A DNA stretch of 64,000 nt from NCBI RefSeq assembly GCF_033100135.1, contig NZ_CP136920.1, positions 3,219,001 to 3,283,000 of the forward strand, written 5' to 3'. This document shows positions 10,176 through 19,639 of this stretch, piece by piece; position 1 is the stretch's first letter; each line of letters opens with the position of its first letter. The translations under genes and the position numbers were made by a program. Origin of the DNA: Rubellicoccus peritrichatus (GTDB lineage: Bacteria; Verrucomicrobiota; Verrucomicrobiia; Opitutales; Cerasicoccaceae). Under the pieces are notes generated by a model. The model made no database searches, was not told the origin of the DNA, and was given only the letters and a program-made list of their open reading frames with translations.

Positions 10176-12413
10176 CTATTCCATCTTGAAACGCTTCAGC
10201 CTGAGCGCGTTCAAGATCACAGATACAGAGCTAAGGCTCATAGCCAGAGCGGCAAACATCGGGTGCAGTAACATGTGGAAGAAAGGGTAGAGGATACCTG
10301 CTGCGATTGGCACTCCAACCCCATTGTAGATAAAGGCGAAGAACAGATTTTGCCGTATGTTGCCCATTATGCCGCGACTCAAGCGAACCGCTTTGGCGAT
10401 GCCGCGAAGGTCGCCTTTCACCAAGGTGATGCCCGCACTCTCCATCGCCACGTCGGTACCGGTGCCCATGGCGACGCCGACGTCGGCTTCGGCCAATGCG
10501 GGTGCGTCGTTGATACCATCTCCGGCCATGGCGACACGTTTTCCTTCTGCTTTGAGAGATTTTACCTTTTCGATTTTCTCTTCAGGCTTCACTTCGGCCT
10601 TGAAGTCATCAATGCCCAGCTCGTTGGCAACGTGTTTGGCTGTCCCCGCATTATCGCCTGTCAGCATGATGATTTTCAAACCAAGTGCATGTAGCTCGCG
10701 CACTGCAGCTTGAGAAGTTTCCTTGATTGGATCTGAGACCGAGAGCGTTCCCGCCATTTTGCCATCGATTGATACCCACATGACGGTTTGCCCTTTTTCC
10801 TGTTTGGCCTCCACTTGCTCAATGACGTTTGATGCGACTTCGATTTGGGCATCTTCAAGCAGCGCACGCTTACCAACCAGAATTGATTTTCCGTCAATCT
10901 TGCCGCGGACACCACCTCCGGTCACCGATTCAAAGTCATCGACTTTTTTAAGCGAAAGTCCGCGATCTTTCGCTGCATTGACGATTGCTGTTGCCAGTGG
11001 GTGTTCACTCGATTGCTCAAGGGAAGCGGCGAGTGAAAGAAACTCATCCTCCGACATTCCATTGCTGATTGTCACATCGGTAAGGCTCGGCTTTCCTTCG
11101 GTCAAGGTTCCTGTCTTGTCCACGCAAAGGACATCGACTTTCTCCAGTCGCTCCAGGCTCTCAGCGTTTTTGACCAAAACACCTTCGCCTGCTCCTCGAC
11201 CAACCCCAACCATGATTGAAATAGGCGTTGCCAGCCCAAGGGCACAGGGACATGCGATGATCAAAACGGAAACCGCATTGAGAATGGCATACGATAGACG
11301 TTGGTCGCCACCCCAGATCATCCAGCAGACAAAAGAAATGATTGCCGCAATCATAACCAGCGGGACAAAAATACCTGCGACCTTGTCCGCGACTTTTTGG
11401 ATCGGGGCTCGGCTTCGTTGGGCATTAGCCACCATATTGACAATTTGAGAGAGCATAGTGTCATCGCCGACTTTGCTTGCTCGCATCAGAAAGCTGCCCG
11501 TTGAATTCAGGGTTCCGCCTGTGACTTCGTCGCCGGATGTTTTCTCAACTGGCACCGGCTCTCCTGTGATCATGGATTCGTCAATCGTACTGCGGCCCTC
11601 TGTCATCTCTCCGTCCACTGGAACTTTTTCACCAGGCTTGACGCGGAGGATATCACCTTCGTGCAACGCATCGACTGCGACTTTTTCTTCCTCACCATTA
11701 TCAGAGACACGCCATGCTTCGTCGGGAGCTTGCTGCATCAGTAGTTTCAGCGCTTCTCCGGTTCGGCCTCGTGCATTGGCTTCAAGCATTTGCCCTAATA
11801 TGACAAGGGCAACGATGACGGCGGCAGACTCGAAGTAGACCTTGACCATGCCATTGTGCTGGAACTGCTCCGGAAACAATCCGGGTACCAACAAACCAAC
11901 AACACTGAAAATGTAGGCCGCACTTACGCCTAGGGTAATCAACGAGAACATGTTCAGGTTCCAGGAGAGGAACGATTTGATTCCACGTGAGAAGAGGAAC
12001 CATCCGGGCCAGAAAAGAGCGACGCTAGTGAGGATGGACTGAGCCCATCGATTGGCTGATTCGGGGATAACTTTCTCCAGTGGAACCCCAAGCATTGGTA
12101 GCATATCGAGCAATAGCACTGGAAGCGCCATAGCCAGTGACAGATAAAACCGGCGAGTCATGACCTGCGCTTCTTTGTTTTCATCGTCTTCTTCCTCGAC
12201 GACCCCCTCTGGTTCCAGATCCATGCCGCATTTCGGACATTGTCCAGGATGGTCCTGACGAACCTCTGGGTGCATTGGACAGGTGTAAATCAGGCTTTTT
12301 TTCTGTTTTGTGGCCTTCGGCGGGCCTTTGGGCTCAAGGTCCATACCACATTTCGGGCATTCACCAGGATGGTCCTGTTCTACCTCTGGATGCATCGGGC
12401 AAGTGTAGGTCAT
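10176..12413 (-). CDS. copA: Copper-translocating P1B-type ATPase with two N-terminal metal-binding motifs
   Basis: This is a P-type heavy-metal exporter of the CopA/CopB type, in the inner membrane. Two copies of the heavy-metal-binding motif [19 protein letters not shown] lie within the first 65 residues, replacing the usual ferredoxin-like HMA domains. The catalytic core is complete: actuator loop TGEP, transmembrane metal site [11 protein letters not shown], phosphorylation site DKTGTLTEG, nucleotide-binding SSEHPLA and hinge [12 protein letters not shown]. The CPC motif points to copper or silver. The open frame reaches 12545, but the ATG at 12413 starts directly at the first metal motif and leaves the upstream tRNA free. 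Product length is 745 residues. Confidence 0.93.
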   Translation of the reverse strand: MTYTCPMHPEVEQDHPGECPKCGMDLEPKGPPKATKQKKSLIYTCPMHPEVRQDHPGQCPKCGMDLEPEGVVEEEDDENKEAQVMTRRFYLSLAMALPVLLLDMLPMLGVPLEKVIPESANRWAQSILTSVALFWPGWFLFSRGIKSFLSWNLNMFSLITLGVSAAYIFSVVGLLVPGLFPEQFQHNGMVKVYFESAAVIVALVILGQMLEANARGRTGEALKLLMQQAPDEAWRVSDNGEEEKVAVDALHEGDILRVKPGEKVPVDGEMTEGRSTIDESMITGEPVPVEKTSGDEVTGGTLNSTGSFLMRASKVGDDTMLSQIVNMVANAQRSRAPIQKVADKVAGIFVPLVMIAAIISFVCWMIWGGDQRLSYAILNAVSVLIIACPCALGLATPISIMVGVGRGAGEGVLVKNAESLERLEKVDVLCVDKTGTLTEGKPSLTDVTISNGMSEDEFLSLAASLEQSSEHPLATAIVNAAKDRGLSLKKVDDFESVTGGGVRGKIDGKSILVGKRALLEDAQIEVASNVIEQVEAKQEKGQTVMWVSIDGKMAGTLSVSDPIKETSQAAVRELHALGLKIIMLTGDNAGTAKHVANELGIDDFKAEVKPEEKIEKVKSLKAEGKRVAMAGDGINDAPALAEADVGVAMGTGTDVAMESAGITLVKGDLRGIAKAVRLSRGIMGNIRQNLFFAFIYNGVGVPIAAGILYPFFHMLLHPMFAALAMSLSSVSVILNALRLKRFKME

Positions 12414-12546
12414 AGCGCTGTTACTCGTCGTATTGTAGTTACATTGAGAAAACCAGCTAAATCCTTGCTCGAATTTATTCGCGGTGCGATATGATTTTTC
12501 GCTTTCTAAATCCTGATTTTTCTGTCTATATACGCCGCTTCGCAAT

Positions 12547-12634
12547 GGATGGGTGGCAGAGTGGCCGATTGCGGCGGTCTTGAAAACCGCTGACGGGCAA
12601 CCGTCCGGGGGTTCGAATCCCTCCCCATCCGCCA
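12547..12634 (+). tRNA. tRNA-Ser (anticodon UGA)
   Basis: The 88-base sequence folds as a class II tRNA. The acceptor GGATGGG pairs with CCCATCC, the discriminator is G and CCA is encoded at 12632-12634. The anticodon stem GCGGT/ACCGC (approximately) encloses CTTGAAA with anticodon TGA. There is a long variable arm and the T-arm is GGGGGTTCGAATCCCTC. The long variable arm and TGA anticodon give serine, reading UCA. It lies divergently from copA, with its 3' end towards the secretin gene of the pilus/secretion cluster. Confidence 0.96.
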
Positions 12635-12846
12635 GTAAGTTTTAAGCGAAAACCCCCATTATTGCTGATCTTGAGCCAGATGGTGTAAGTTAGATTCTTG
12701 GTTTCTTGGAAAGGCACATTGACTTACATTAATCCACTTTGTTACCGCATTTGGACATTCTGTGGGCATCGAATGATGGTAGCTGCCTGACAGTAGTAAG
12801 ATTTTCGTGAGTAGGAAAATACCATTCATGCATAGCAAATCTGGAC

Positions 12847-15045
12847 TCACCTCCTGGGCCCATACCGATCATGCAATAATGCATCCACTGTTTCAGATGG
12901 GTCATCATGCTCTGGGACGCCGGGTATGAGGACATCTTTTTTATCGTAAACGTTTAGGTTGCCATCCTCAGGCATAGGATCCGGGTGGAGAGATTGTTGT
13001 TTAATGTAGTCTCTCGTGTAGTTCGGATCATTGGCTGGGTTTTGAAGAATTATTGGCGTTACTAAAAGTATGATTTCATCACGTCTGCGTGTCGTCGCCT
13101 GATTACGAAAGAGCCTGCCAAGGAGAGGAATGTCGCCCAGAACTGGAATCTGTGAACGTTGATCTTCGATGGATTCCTGTATGAGCCCACCAATAGCAAA
13201 GGTTTGATTATTGGCTGCAACAAAAGTGCCACTTACAGTTTGGGCCGCAACAATATCAATAGCCCGTTCATCAAAGCCGCCATCTCCATCTGGCACGAGT
13301 AGATTTGCTCCGTTCCTGACAATTTGAGATTCTTCCTGCAGTAAGCGCAGCTCGACCGTATTGTCGTCATTGATATTTGGTGTAATCAGTAGGGTAGAAC
13401 CAACATCCTGATCTACGTATTCAGGATTGGCAAAGTTGACTGTGTTACCAAAGTCAGTTACAACTGTTGTGTTATCGCCAAACCCCGTCAATATTGGTAC
13501 TTGTTCACCGATAAAAATACGGCTAACTTCATTGTTTGATGTCATCAAAGATGGCTGGCCTAGCACGGTCAACTTGTCTCTGTCTTCCAGGAGCCGTAAA
13601 TCAGCTTGAAAATTCTCATTGAGAAAGCTGAAGACTAGGTTCCCATTCACAGTAGGGTCACCACCAGGAGAAAAACGTCCGGAAAAATCGCCTGACTGGA
13701 ACTGCCAGTTGAAAGCCGTATCCAAGCCATCATCCAACTGTACCCTTAAAATACGAATTTCCAGAAATACAATCTGAGCGGGCAAGTCCAGCTCTTTAAT
13801 TAGTACAGCAATTTCATCCATGGTCCGTTGGTCACGGGTGCGAATAAGTAACTTATTTAATCGATCAATAACCGAAACGAAGATATCAGCACGAGCGTCT
13901 CGAATGGCTTCTATACGCTCCGCATCGAGCGCACTAAGCTGTTTTAACTCCTCATCGGTCAACCTGCTAAAGTCAGAACTGTTATTAGACTGACTGTCGT
14001 TTCTGCTACGATTACTTGAACTATCTGAATTCCTGTTGCTTGTTGAAGAGAGCCGATTTGAAGATGAACTAACACTGCTTTGTGAATCACTGTCTGATAA
14101 TCCAAGTCCTTGACTGCGGCCTGCAATGATATCAAAGCGCTCCAGTCGCTGTTCGAGGTTTTCGGTCAAAAACGCATCGGGTTCTTCACTCTCATCAATA
14201 CGTTCAGACAAACGAACGCGCTCTCCGAAAAGATCACGAATTGACAGAGCAATATCACGTGCATTTGGGAAGCGAAGGGTAAATACCCGAGTTCGCTCTT
14301 CTCGATAGGCCGCCGATCCTTGAGCAAACTCTTCTACTGTCTGAAGCCTAATGATATCTGAGTCTTCAACTAGACTTGAATAGAGTTGGTGTGTTGCGAC
14401 GAGTGTCTCAAGTGCCTGTTTGGGTGTAACGTCGCGAAGAAATAGAGTCACATTTGTATTCAGTGCTTCCTGCGATACAGCAATGCGTAAATCAGTCACA
14501 TAAGAGAGGGCTTGAGTTGCAAGTGAAAGTGGTACCGATTGCAACTCTACCAGTGTCAGCACATTATCGCCAGTTGAATGGGCCTGGCCATAACTACGAA
14601 GAGTATGTGTTTTACCGCTAATATTATCCCTTACGCGCACGCCATCAAGATCGACCTGCAAAGCTGTTATACTATAGCCTGTTGCGTGTATTGTCTGCCC
14701 TTCGACCGCTAAATAGGTCTTATCTTCAATTTTAATTAAGACGACTGCGTCCTGTTTTTCCTTACTTTCCCCAACTACCAAACCGGCAAAAGAAATTTCG
14801 AAGTCTCTGTTGGCTTTGCGTGGCTGGGGGTCGAATCCGTTTGCCTGTCGGAGTGCTTCTAAAGCATTTGCCGTTTTCTGATTAGGTTTAGTTGGATCGA
14901 CCAAAACAGTTCTGTCGACTTGTGCCCAAACAGGTTGTGTGGTAACAATAATTGCGAAAGTGACCAAGAGTTGCGTTAATCGAGAGAGGGAATTACTCAT
15001 CCCTTTTTTTAGGCCATTTCGTTGATGAATATGCAGTGATTTCAT
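12847..15045 (-). CDS. Secretin (GspD/PilQ family) with N-terminal GspC-like domain
   Basis: This is the outer-membrane channel of the pilus/secretion cluster. An N-terminal signal sequence ends near QPVWA (residue 41). Residues about 82-152 look like the periplasmic HR domain of GspC or PilP (FAGLVVGES...VVLIKIEDKTYLAVEGQ). Residues about 160-235 are an STN/N0-type domain, and about 252-295 an N1-like module. A Ser/Asn-rich linker spans 315-360. The secretin core is at 420-670, with VPILTGFGDN and the hallmark IPVLGDIPLLGRLFR. The start is uncertain: ATG at 15045, or ATG at 15000, which gives a more classical signal peptide. It is the last gene of the cluster, 18 bases after the gspF-like gene. 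Confidence 0.88.
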   Translation of the reverse strand: MKSLHIHQRNGLKKGMSNSLSRLTQLLVTFAIIVTTQPVWAQVDRTVLVDPTKPNQKTANALEALRQANGFDPQPRKANRDFEISFAGLVVGESKEKQDAVVLIKIEDKTYLAVEGQTIHATGYSITALQVDLDGVRVRDNISGKTHTLRSYGQAHSTGDNVLTLVELQSVPLSLATQALSYVTDLRIAVSQEALNTNVTLFLRDVTPKQALETLVATHQLYSSLVEDSDIIRLQTVEEFAQGSAAYREERTRVFTLRFPNARDIALSIRDLFGERVRLSERIDESEEPDAFLTENLEQRLERFDIIAGRSQGLGLSDSDSQSSVSSSSNRLSSTSNRNSDSSSNRSRNDSQSNNSSDFSRLTDEELKQLSALDAERIEAIRDARADIFVSVIDRLNKLLIRTRDQRTMDEIAVLIKELDLPAQIVFLEIRILRVQLDDGLDTAFNWQFQSGDFSGRFSPGGDPTVNGNLVFSFLNENFQADLRLLEDRDKLTVLGQPSLMTSNNEVSRIFIGEQVPILTGFGDNTTVVTDFGNTVNFANPEYVDQDVGSTLLITPNINDDNTVELRLLQEESQIVRNGANLLVPDGDGGFDERAIDIVAAQTVSGTFVAANNQTFAIGGLIQESIEDQRSQIPVLGDIPLLGRLFRNQATTRRRDEIILLVTPIILQNPANDPNYTRDYIKQQSLHPDPMPEDGNLNVYDKKDVLIPGVPEHDDPSETVDALLHDRYGPRR

Positions 15046-15063
15046 TAATTATAAAAAAATAGA

Positions 15064-16302
15064 TTACATGGCGCCGTATAGACCGACAAAGAAAGCAATG
15101 TAAATGTAGCCAACAAGTCCTCCTACGATGAGAACAATGGCAGGCTCAATCATCGCGCTGAGTTGTTTGATGAGTGTTTGCAGTCGCTCGTCATGGAAGT
15201 CGGCTACGTTTTCGAGCGTTTCGACAAGGTTGCCCGAGGATTCTCCAACACCAACCATCTTAATCATCATTGGAGTATAGGCATTACCACGACCCAGACT
15301 GTCTGCGAGTGTCCCTCCCTCAAGTACGCGATTGCGTGCTGAGTCAACCACTTGAGCAAAATATAGATTTCCATGTATTCTTGATAGAATGCGGAGACCT
15401 TCAACCAGCCGTATTCCGCTTTCCAGAAGTGTAGCCATCGAACGAGCGAACAGAGCTGTTCCACCGCACCGAAGAATCGTTCCAATAAGGGGTAAGCGCA
15501 GCAAAATACGGTCGATCCCCAACCGCCCAGGTGGCCATAGCCAGACAAAAGTAAAAGCAATGACGATGGTCACTAAGACAACGAAAAAGTGTGGGCCGTA
15601 AGTGACAACTAATTCGGACAGGTCGAGTAGTGATTGCGTCATTGCAGGTAGGGGCCGCCCAAGTGCATCAAGCGCTTGTTTCATTGGGGGGATTACCGCG
15701 ACAATCATGTAAACGCAGATACCGAGCGCAAACAGGAGCGTGAACGTTGGGTAGAATAATGCCGTAATCATGGCATTACGATTTTGCCTTATGCTCTCCA
15801 TGGACTCTGCGGAGCGTCGCATAACGACATCCAGGTTGCCGCTCTCTTCACCCAGTCCAACCATGGCGACGACCGATTTAGGAAAGCCTTTGTGTTCTGA
15901 AATCGCATCAGCCAAAGAACTACCACTCTCCACTTTCTCTCTGATATCGAGATAGCACCGGCGAACTGCCCGGGAGGGAGGTAACTCAATGATGGTGTCA
16001 ATGGCGGACAAAAGATTCAAACCACTGCGTAACATGACGGAAAGCTGACGCAAGGTTAGCTCAATATGCACGGATTTAACCCGGCCCCAGTTACGTGGGT
16101 CCAGTTCACTGAGAAGGCCAGTTTTTCCTTGAGCGTTCTGTTGGGTCTGGCTTTGCGTGGCCGCTTGTAGTTGCTCCGGCCGCAGGCCTTTTTCGAGTAG
16201 CAACCACCGTGCGGCGTCAATGCTTTCGGCTTCGATGACTCCTTGTCTGCGTTCGCCTGTAGGCAAGCTGGATGTGTAAAAAAACTGGCTCATCTTAGAC
16301 AA
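15064..16302 (-). CDS. Type II secretion/type IV pilus inner-membrane platform protein (GspF/PilC family)
   Basis: This polytopic inner-membrane protein carries two repeats of the T2SSF domain, at about residues 70-195 and 275-400. Each is followed by membrane helices; the last one is ALIEP-type sequence written here as AMIEPAIVLIVGGLVGYIY. The family motif GEESGNLDVVMRRSAE occurs in repeat one and GVGESSGNLVETLENVA in repeat two. The N-terminus FFYTSSLPTGERRQGVIEAES is shortened to the usual GspF start. It is the platform on which the GspE-like ATPase acts. The gene overlaps the gspE-like gene by eight bases. Confidence 0.92.
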   Translation of the reverse strand: MSKMSQFFYTSSLPTGERRQGVIEAESIDAARWLLLEKGLRPEQLQAATQSQTQQNAQGKTGLLSELDPRNWGRVKSVHIELTLRQLSVMLRSGLNLLSAIDTIIELPPSRAVRRCYLDIREKVESGSSLADAISEHKGFPKSVVAMVGLGEESGNLDVVMRRSAESMESIRQNRNAMITALFYPTFTLLFALGICVYMIVAVIPPMKQALDALGRPLPAMTQSLLDLSELVVTYGPHFFVVLVTIVIAFTFVWLWPPGRLGIDRILLRLPLIGTILRCGGTALFARSMATLLESGIRLVEGLRILSRIHGNLYFAQVVDSARNRVLEGGTLADSLGRGNAYTPMMIKMVGVGESSGNLVETLENVADFHDERLQTLIKQLSAMIEPAIVLIVGGLVGYIYIAFFVGLYGAM

Positions 16303-17869
16303 AATCTGCAGTCGCTTTAATAACCTCTTCTATCGTTGTTTTTCCGGTGTTTACCTGTTGCATACCATTGGCCATCAAAGAGGGATTGCCTTTGGAATCC
16401 CGAAGTTCGGTCAGTTGACTTTCCAGCGAATCCACACTCGAAGCATTCCCGATCAAATGAGATTCATCCCTCCCAATCGGGAAGACTTCAAACAGTCCAG
16501 ATCGGCCGACAAATCCTTTGCCTGCGCAGTGGAGGCAGCCGTTTGCACGCCGACATGGTTCCCCTTCCAAATTGAGTTGATGTAATAGCATGGCCTCCGC
16601 CTCAGTGATCCTATCTTGAGTGCAGCAATGTGGACATAGTTCACGGACAAGTCTTTGTGCGGCAACGAGACGAAGCACAGTAGCAATGAGGAAGCGATCC
16701 ACTCCCAGGTCGAGTAATCGTGTGACAGCGCCGACGGCTGTATTGGTATGAAGCGTACTAAGAACAAGGTGCCCGGTAAGTGCAGCGCGTACGGCCAGCT
16801 CAGCAGTTTCGCGATCACGAATTTCTCCCAGCATGACAACGTCCGGGTCATGACGCAGGATACTGCGAAGCGAAGAGGCAAAGGACACTTTCTCGCGTCT
16901 CGCGTCGACCTCGGTTTGGGTCACGCCATCGATTTCATATTCAACCGGATCTTCAACTGTCATCACATTTACAGTTTTCTGAGCCAACAGATGCTTAATG
17001 GCGGCATACAAGGTTGTGCTTTTGCCACTTCCGGTTGGGCCGGTTATTAGAATCATGCCGTGTGAGAGATTGATCGCCCGTGAGAACTGTTCACGGTGTT
17101 GTTCCGAAAAACCGAGTCGGTCCAACGTGAGACCATTGTCTTCCCTGATGAGTAGTCTTAGGGTAATGCGTTCACCGTGCCTCGCCGGAATTGTGGCCAT
17201 GCGAATCTCAGCTCTTGGTAAAATCCCTCCCGGCTCGAAGGCAAATGAGCCGTCTTGGGAAGCGCGCTTCTCCGAGATGTCCAAGCCGCCAAGAACCTTT
17301 AGGCGATTGAACAATGCCAAGTGAAGCGTCTCTGGTAAGACGAACTCTTCACTCAAAACACCATCGATCCGGAGTCGTACTTGCACCGAACCGTCCCGTT
17401 GAACATTGAAGTGGATATCGGAAGCACCGCGTATCAGCCCTGTCTTGAGCAGTTGATCGCACACGCTAATTGCTTCCTCAGAGTTACCGTCCCGTCCGGT
17501 TGTTCTGGTTGATGAAGATTCAATTATGGGACGGTCTTGCCCACTGGCAGAGCGCAGATTTCCAAATAGCCGAGTTTGTAGCGAACGAATAGACTCCGCT
17601 GTGGCAATCACTGGTACCGGTGTAAAGCCGGAAAGGCGCTGCAATAATTTTGCCGAAGCAGGGTCCAGGGTCTTTTCGACGGCGACATGCAGTTTACCGT
17701 CAAGCTCGACCAATGGAAGGATACGCCTGCGAATCATTACGCTTGGAGGTGTCTGAAGCGCCCAATGTGGATCAAACTTGATCTGTTCCAAATCCAAGAC
17801 TTTGGGTTTAGTAACGGTTTCCTGACCTGTATTTTGAGGCAGCGGAGTGGGACTATGGGCTGTCGGCAT
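16295..17869 (-). CDS. Assembly ATPase of GspE/PilB family
   Basis: This is the cytoplasmic hexameric ATPase that drives pilus or pseudopilus extension. The N-terminal N1E-like domain covers about residues 25-105, and the CTE begins near 150. Walker A GPTGSGKST is at about 277-285, and the Asp box/Walker B region DPDVVMLGEIRDRETAE follows, with the His box HLVLSTLHTN. The tetracysteine zinc motif is intact (CPHCC and GCLHCAGKG), which points to the assembly ATPase rather than PilT. The gene lies 7 bases after the pilT-like gene and overlaps gspF. Confidence 0.93.
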   Translation of the reverse strand: MPTAHSPTPLPQNTGQETVTKPKVLDLEQIKFDPHWALQTPPSVMIRRRILPLVELDGKLHVAVEKTLDPASAKLLQRLSGFTPVPVIATAESIRSLQTRLFGNLRSASGQDRPIIESSSTRTTGRDGNSEEAISVCDQLLKTGLIRGASDIHFNVQRDGSVQVRLRIDGVLSEEFVLPETLHLALFNRLKVLGGLDISEKRASQDGSFAFEPGGILPRAEIRMATIPARHGERITLRLLIREDNGLTLDRLGFSEQHREQFSRAINLSHGMILITGPTGSGKSTTLYAAIKHLLAQKTVNVMTVEDPVEYEIDGVTQTEVDARREKVSFASSLRSILRHDPDVVMLGEIRDRETAELAVRAALTGHLVLSTLHTNTAVGAVTRLLDLGVDRFLIATVLRLVAAQRLVRELCPHCCTQDRITEAEAMLLHQLNLEGEPCRRANGCLHCAGKGFVGRSGLFEVFPIGRDESHLIGNASSVDSLESQLTELRDSKGNPSLMANGMQQVNTGKTTIEEVIKATADFV

Positions 17870-17876
17870 TGTAATC

Positions 17877-19070
17877 TCAGTTCTTTAGTCGTCGATGTGG
17901 TCGATTACCGTTGTTAATTGAAGCAACATGCGAGTGACTCAATTCCCGCTCAAAACGTTGCTCCAGGACTTTTGGGTTTCGAGTGCAGGCAAGTGCTGTC
18001 GAACGCTGAAGGAATCCACTCCTGACCCACTTGAGCAAGCACTCCTCAAGAGTTTGCATTCCGTATTTTGAACCTGTTTCCATAAAAGAATACAGGTTTT
18101 GGAACTGGCCTCGGGCGATCAGGTTCGCTGCGGCAGGTGTGATCTGGAGCACTTCGCTGATTGCGACCCGAGGTCGTTTACCCATGCCTCGTCCAGGTTT
18201 TACAGCCGCCGGACCATCCGATGGAACCAAGTGCTGGGTAAGGACACCTCGTAGATTCATGCTCAATTGCCGAAGTATTCCGGTCTGCTCGTCCGCTGGA
18301 AAAACGGACGATATACGCTGGATTGCTCCGGCACAATCGGGCGCGTGAACCGTTGCAAAGACCAAGTGCCCCGTCTCGGCTGCGGTTAAGGCAGTTCGGA
18401 TTGTTTCACGCTCACGGATTTCCCCAACGAGAATTACGTCCGGGTCCTGGCGCAGGCTGGAGATAAGAGCCGCCTGGAAATCGGGTGCATGTGTGCCAAT
18501 CTGACGTTGGTCGATACGGCCCTTATGAGAGATGTGTAAGTATTCGACAGGGTCTTCAATCGTAATGATATGTGCGGCACGAGATCGGTTTATGTGATCG
18601 ATAAAAGTCGCCAGTGTGGTACTCTTACCAGAACCTGTCGGCCCGGCCACTAAAACCAGTCCATCCGATAAGTCACACCAATTCAGTAAGCTGGCTGGCA
18701 GCCCGAGTTCACCCAAACTACGGAAACGACTTTCAAGCCGGCGAATGGCAATCGCGAAACCTGGCAAGCGCTGGTAGATGTTGTATCGAAAACGCTTGTC
18801 TTCAGACAGGCTTACCGCTCCATCCACAGAACCAGAGTCCTGCGTGGCAGGAAGTGCGTCGTCGCCCAGCAGTTTGTTAGCGAAGGCCTCGACTTGTTCT
18901 GCGCTAATGTTCGTGGGAAATGCATCCGAGGCTTGTAAACGACCATCTATTCGAAAGAGAGGCCTATGGTCAGGTGCAATATGCAAATCGGATCCGCCGG
19001 AATCGAACAAGGTAGTGAGTAGTTCCTCCAGATAACAGCCATCGCTGCAGTTTGAGTCGGTGTGCATCAT
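17877..19070 (-). CDS. pilT: PilT-type retraction ATPase
   Basis: This is a secretion ATPase of the PilT/PilU branch, 397 residues. Walker A VAGPTGSGKST lies at about 141-151, the Walker B-type segment DPDVILVGEIRERETI follows, and the C-terminal PilT signature is present (ANLIARGQFQNLYSFMETG, then GMQTLEECL). No tetracysteine zinc motif is seen, unlike GspE. PilT depolymerises pili, so its presence argues that this system makes retractable pili or a retractable pseudopilus rather than a plain type II secretion system. The start overlaps the end of the upstream gene by four bases. Confidence 0.92.
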   Translation of the reverse strand: MMHTDSNCSDGCYLEELLTTLFDSGGSDLHIAPDHRPLFRIDGRLQASDAFPTNISAEQVEAFANKLLGDDALPATQDSGSVDGAVSLSEDKRFRYNIYQRLPGFAIAIRRLESRFRSLGELGLPASLLNWCDLSDGLVLVAGPTGSGKSTTLATFIDHINRSRAAHIITIEDPVEYLHISHKGRIDQRQIGTHAPDFQAALISSLRQDPDVILVGEIRERETIRTALTAAETGHLVFATVHAPDCAGAIQRISSVFPADEQTGILRQLSMNLRGVLTQHLVPSDGPAAVKPGRGMGKRPRVAISEVLQITPAAANLIARGQFQNLYSFMETGSKYGMQTLEECLLKWVRSGFLQRSTALACTRNPKVLEQRFERELSHSHVASINNGNRPHRRLKN

Positions 19071-19639
19071 CTATATATCCAGAGGTTCCAGCGACGCAGA
19101 TTGGATTGCGTTTGCAGGCTGGCGTCCATTTCCACAGCGACGGGTGTCAACGGAAGTTCAGTTTTCCCCAGAGCTGCCAGCAGACCAGCAAGGTTCCGGT
19201 AATTTCCGGCAAGCTCGACGTTCCAGAGCGCCGTTCCCGGGCTACTACTAGTGATACGCTTGAAAGATCTTGCGTCGGTAGTTTCGGCCAGAGCCTCACT
19301 CATCAATATTACTTGGTAATCTTCAAGTAGTGATTCGAAATAGGCATCTGCCTCAATCATTGATTCGTTGGAAGGAGCAGCCGTTAGTGACAGTGCCTTG
19401 CCTTCGGATTGCTGGAGGCGCAATTTTTTTAGTTGGGCCTTTAACTTAGCAAGCTCGCCTCGAACACTCGCTTGCTTGGCCTGGCTGGGCATAAGCGATT
19501 GAAGGCTTCCTGATTTGCGTTGCAGATCCTTTAATTCATTACTTGAAGGCTTCGCGAAGAAGAAGCCGTAGATCAGCAATATCAAGATTGCTGGCAAGCC
19601 AGTTAGTAGTATCCTATCCCTTTTACTCATAGTATTCAT
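19067..19639 (-). CDS. PilO/GspM-like inner-membrane assembly protein
   Basis: I assign this 190-residue protein by architecture rather than by strong motifs. A short cytoplasmic N-terminus is followed by one membrane helix (ILLTGLPAILILLIYGFFF), a coiled coil (LKDLQRKSGSLQSL to about residue 85, rich in Leu, Lys and Gln), and a small periplasmic domain at about 95-190. That is the PilO/GspM plan. It sits between the PilMN-like and PilT-like genes, overlapping each by four bases, which is where PilO or GspM is found in related clusters. Confidence 0.7.
   Translation of the reverse strand: MNTMSKRDRILLTGLPAILILLIYGFFFAKPSSNELKDLQRKSGSLQSLMPSQAKQASVRGELAKLKAQLKKLRLQQSEGKALSLTAAPSNESMIEADAYFESLLEDYQVILMSEALAETTDARSFKRITSSSPGTALWNVELAGNYRNLAGLLAALGKTELPLTPVAVEMDASLQTQSNLRRWNLWIYR

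Noticed and set aside
10723-11448. 241-codon open frame on the plus strand inside copA
   Set aside because: It is fully antisense to a well-supported P-type ATPase and has low-complexity Ser/Thr/Ala content with no family motif.
12414-12545. N-terminal extension of copA to 12545
   Set aside because: It would run up against the tRNA-Ser gene and adds sequence without resemblance to the family; the metal motif starts at the ATG at 12413.
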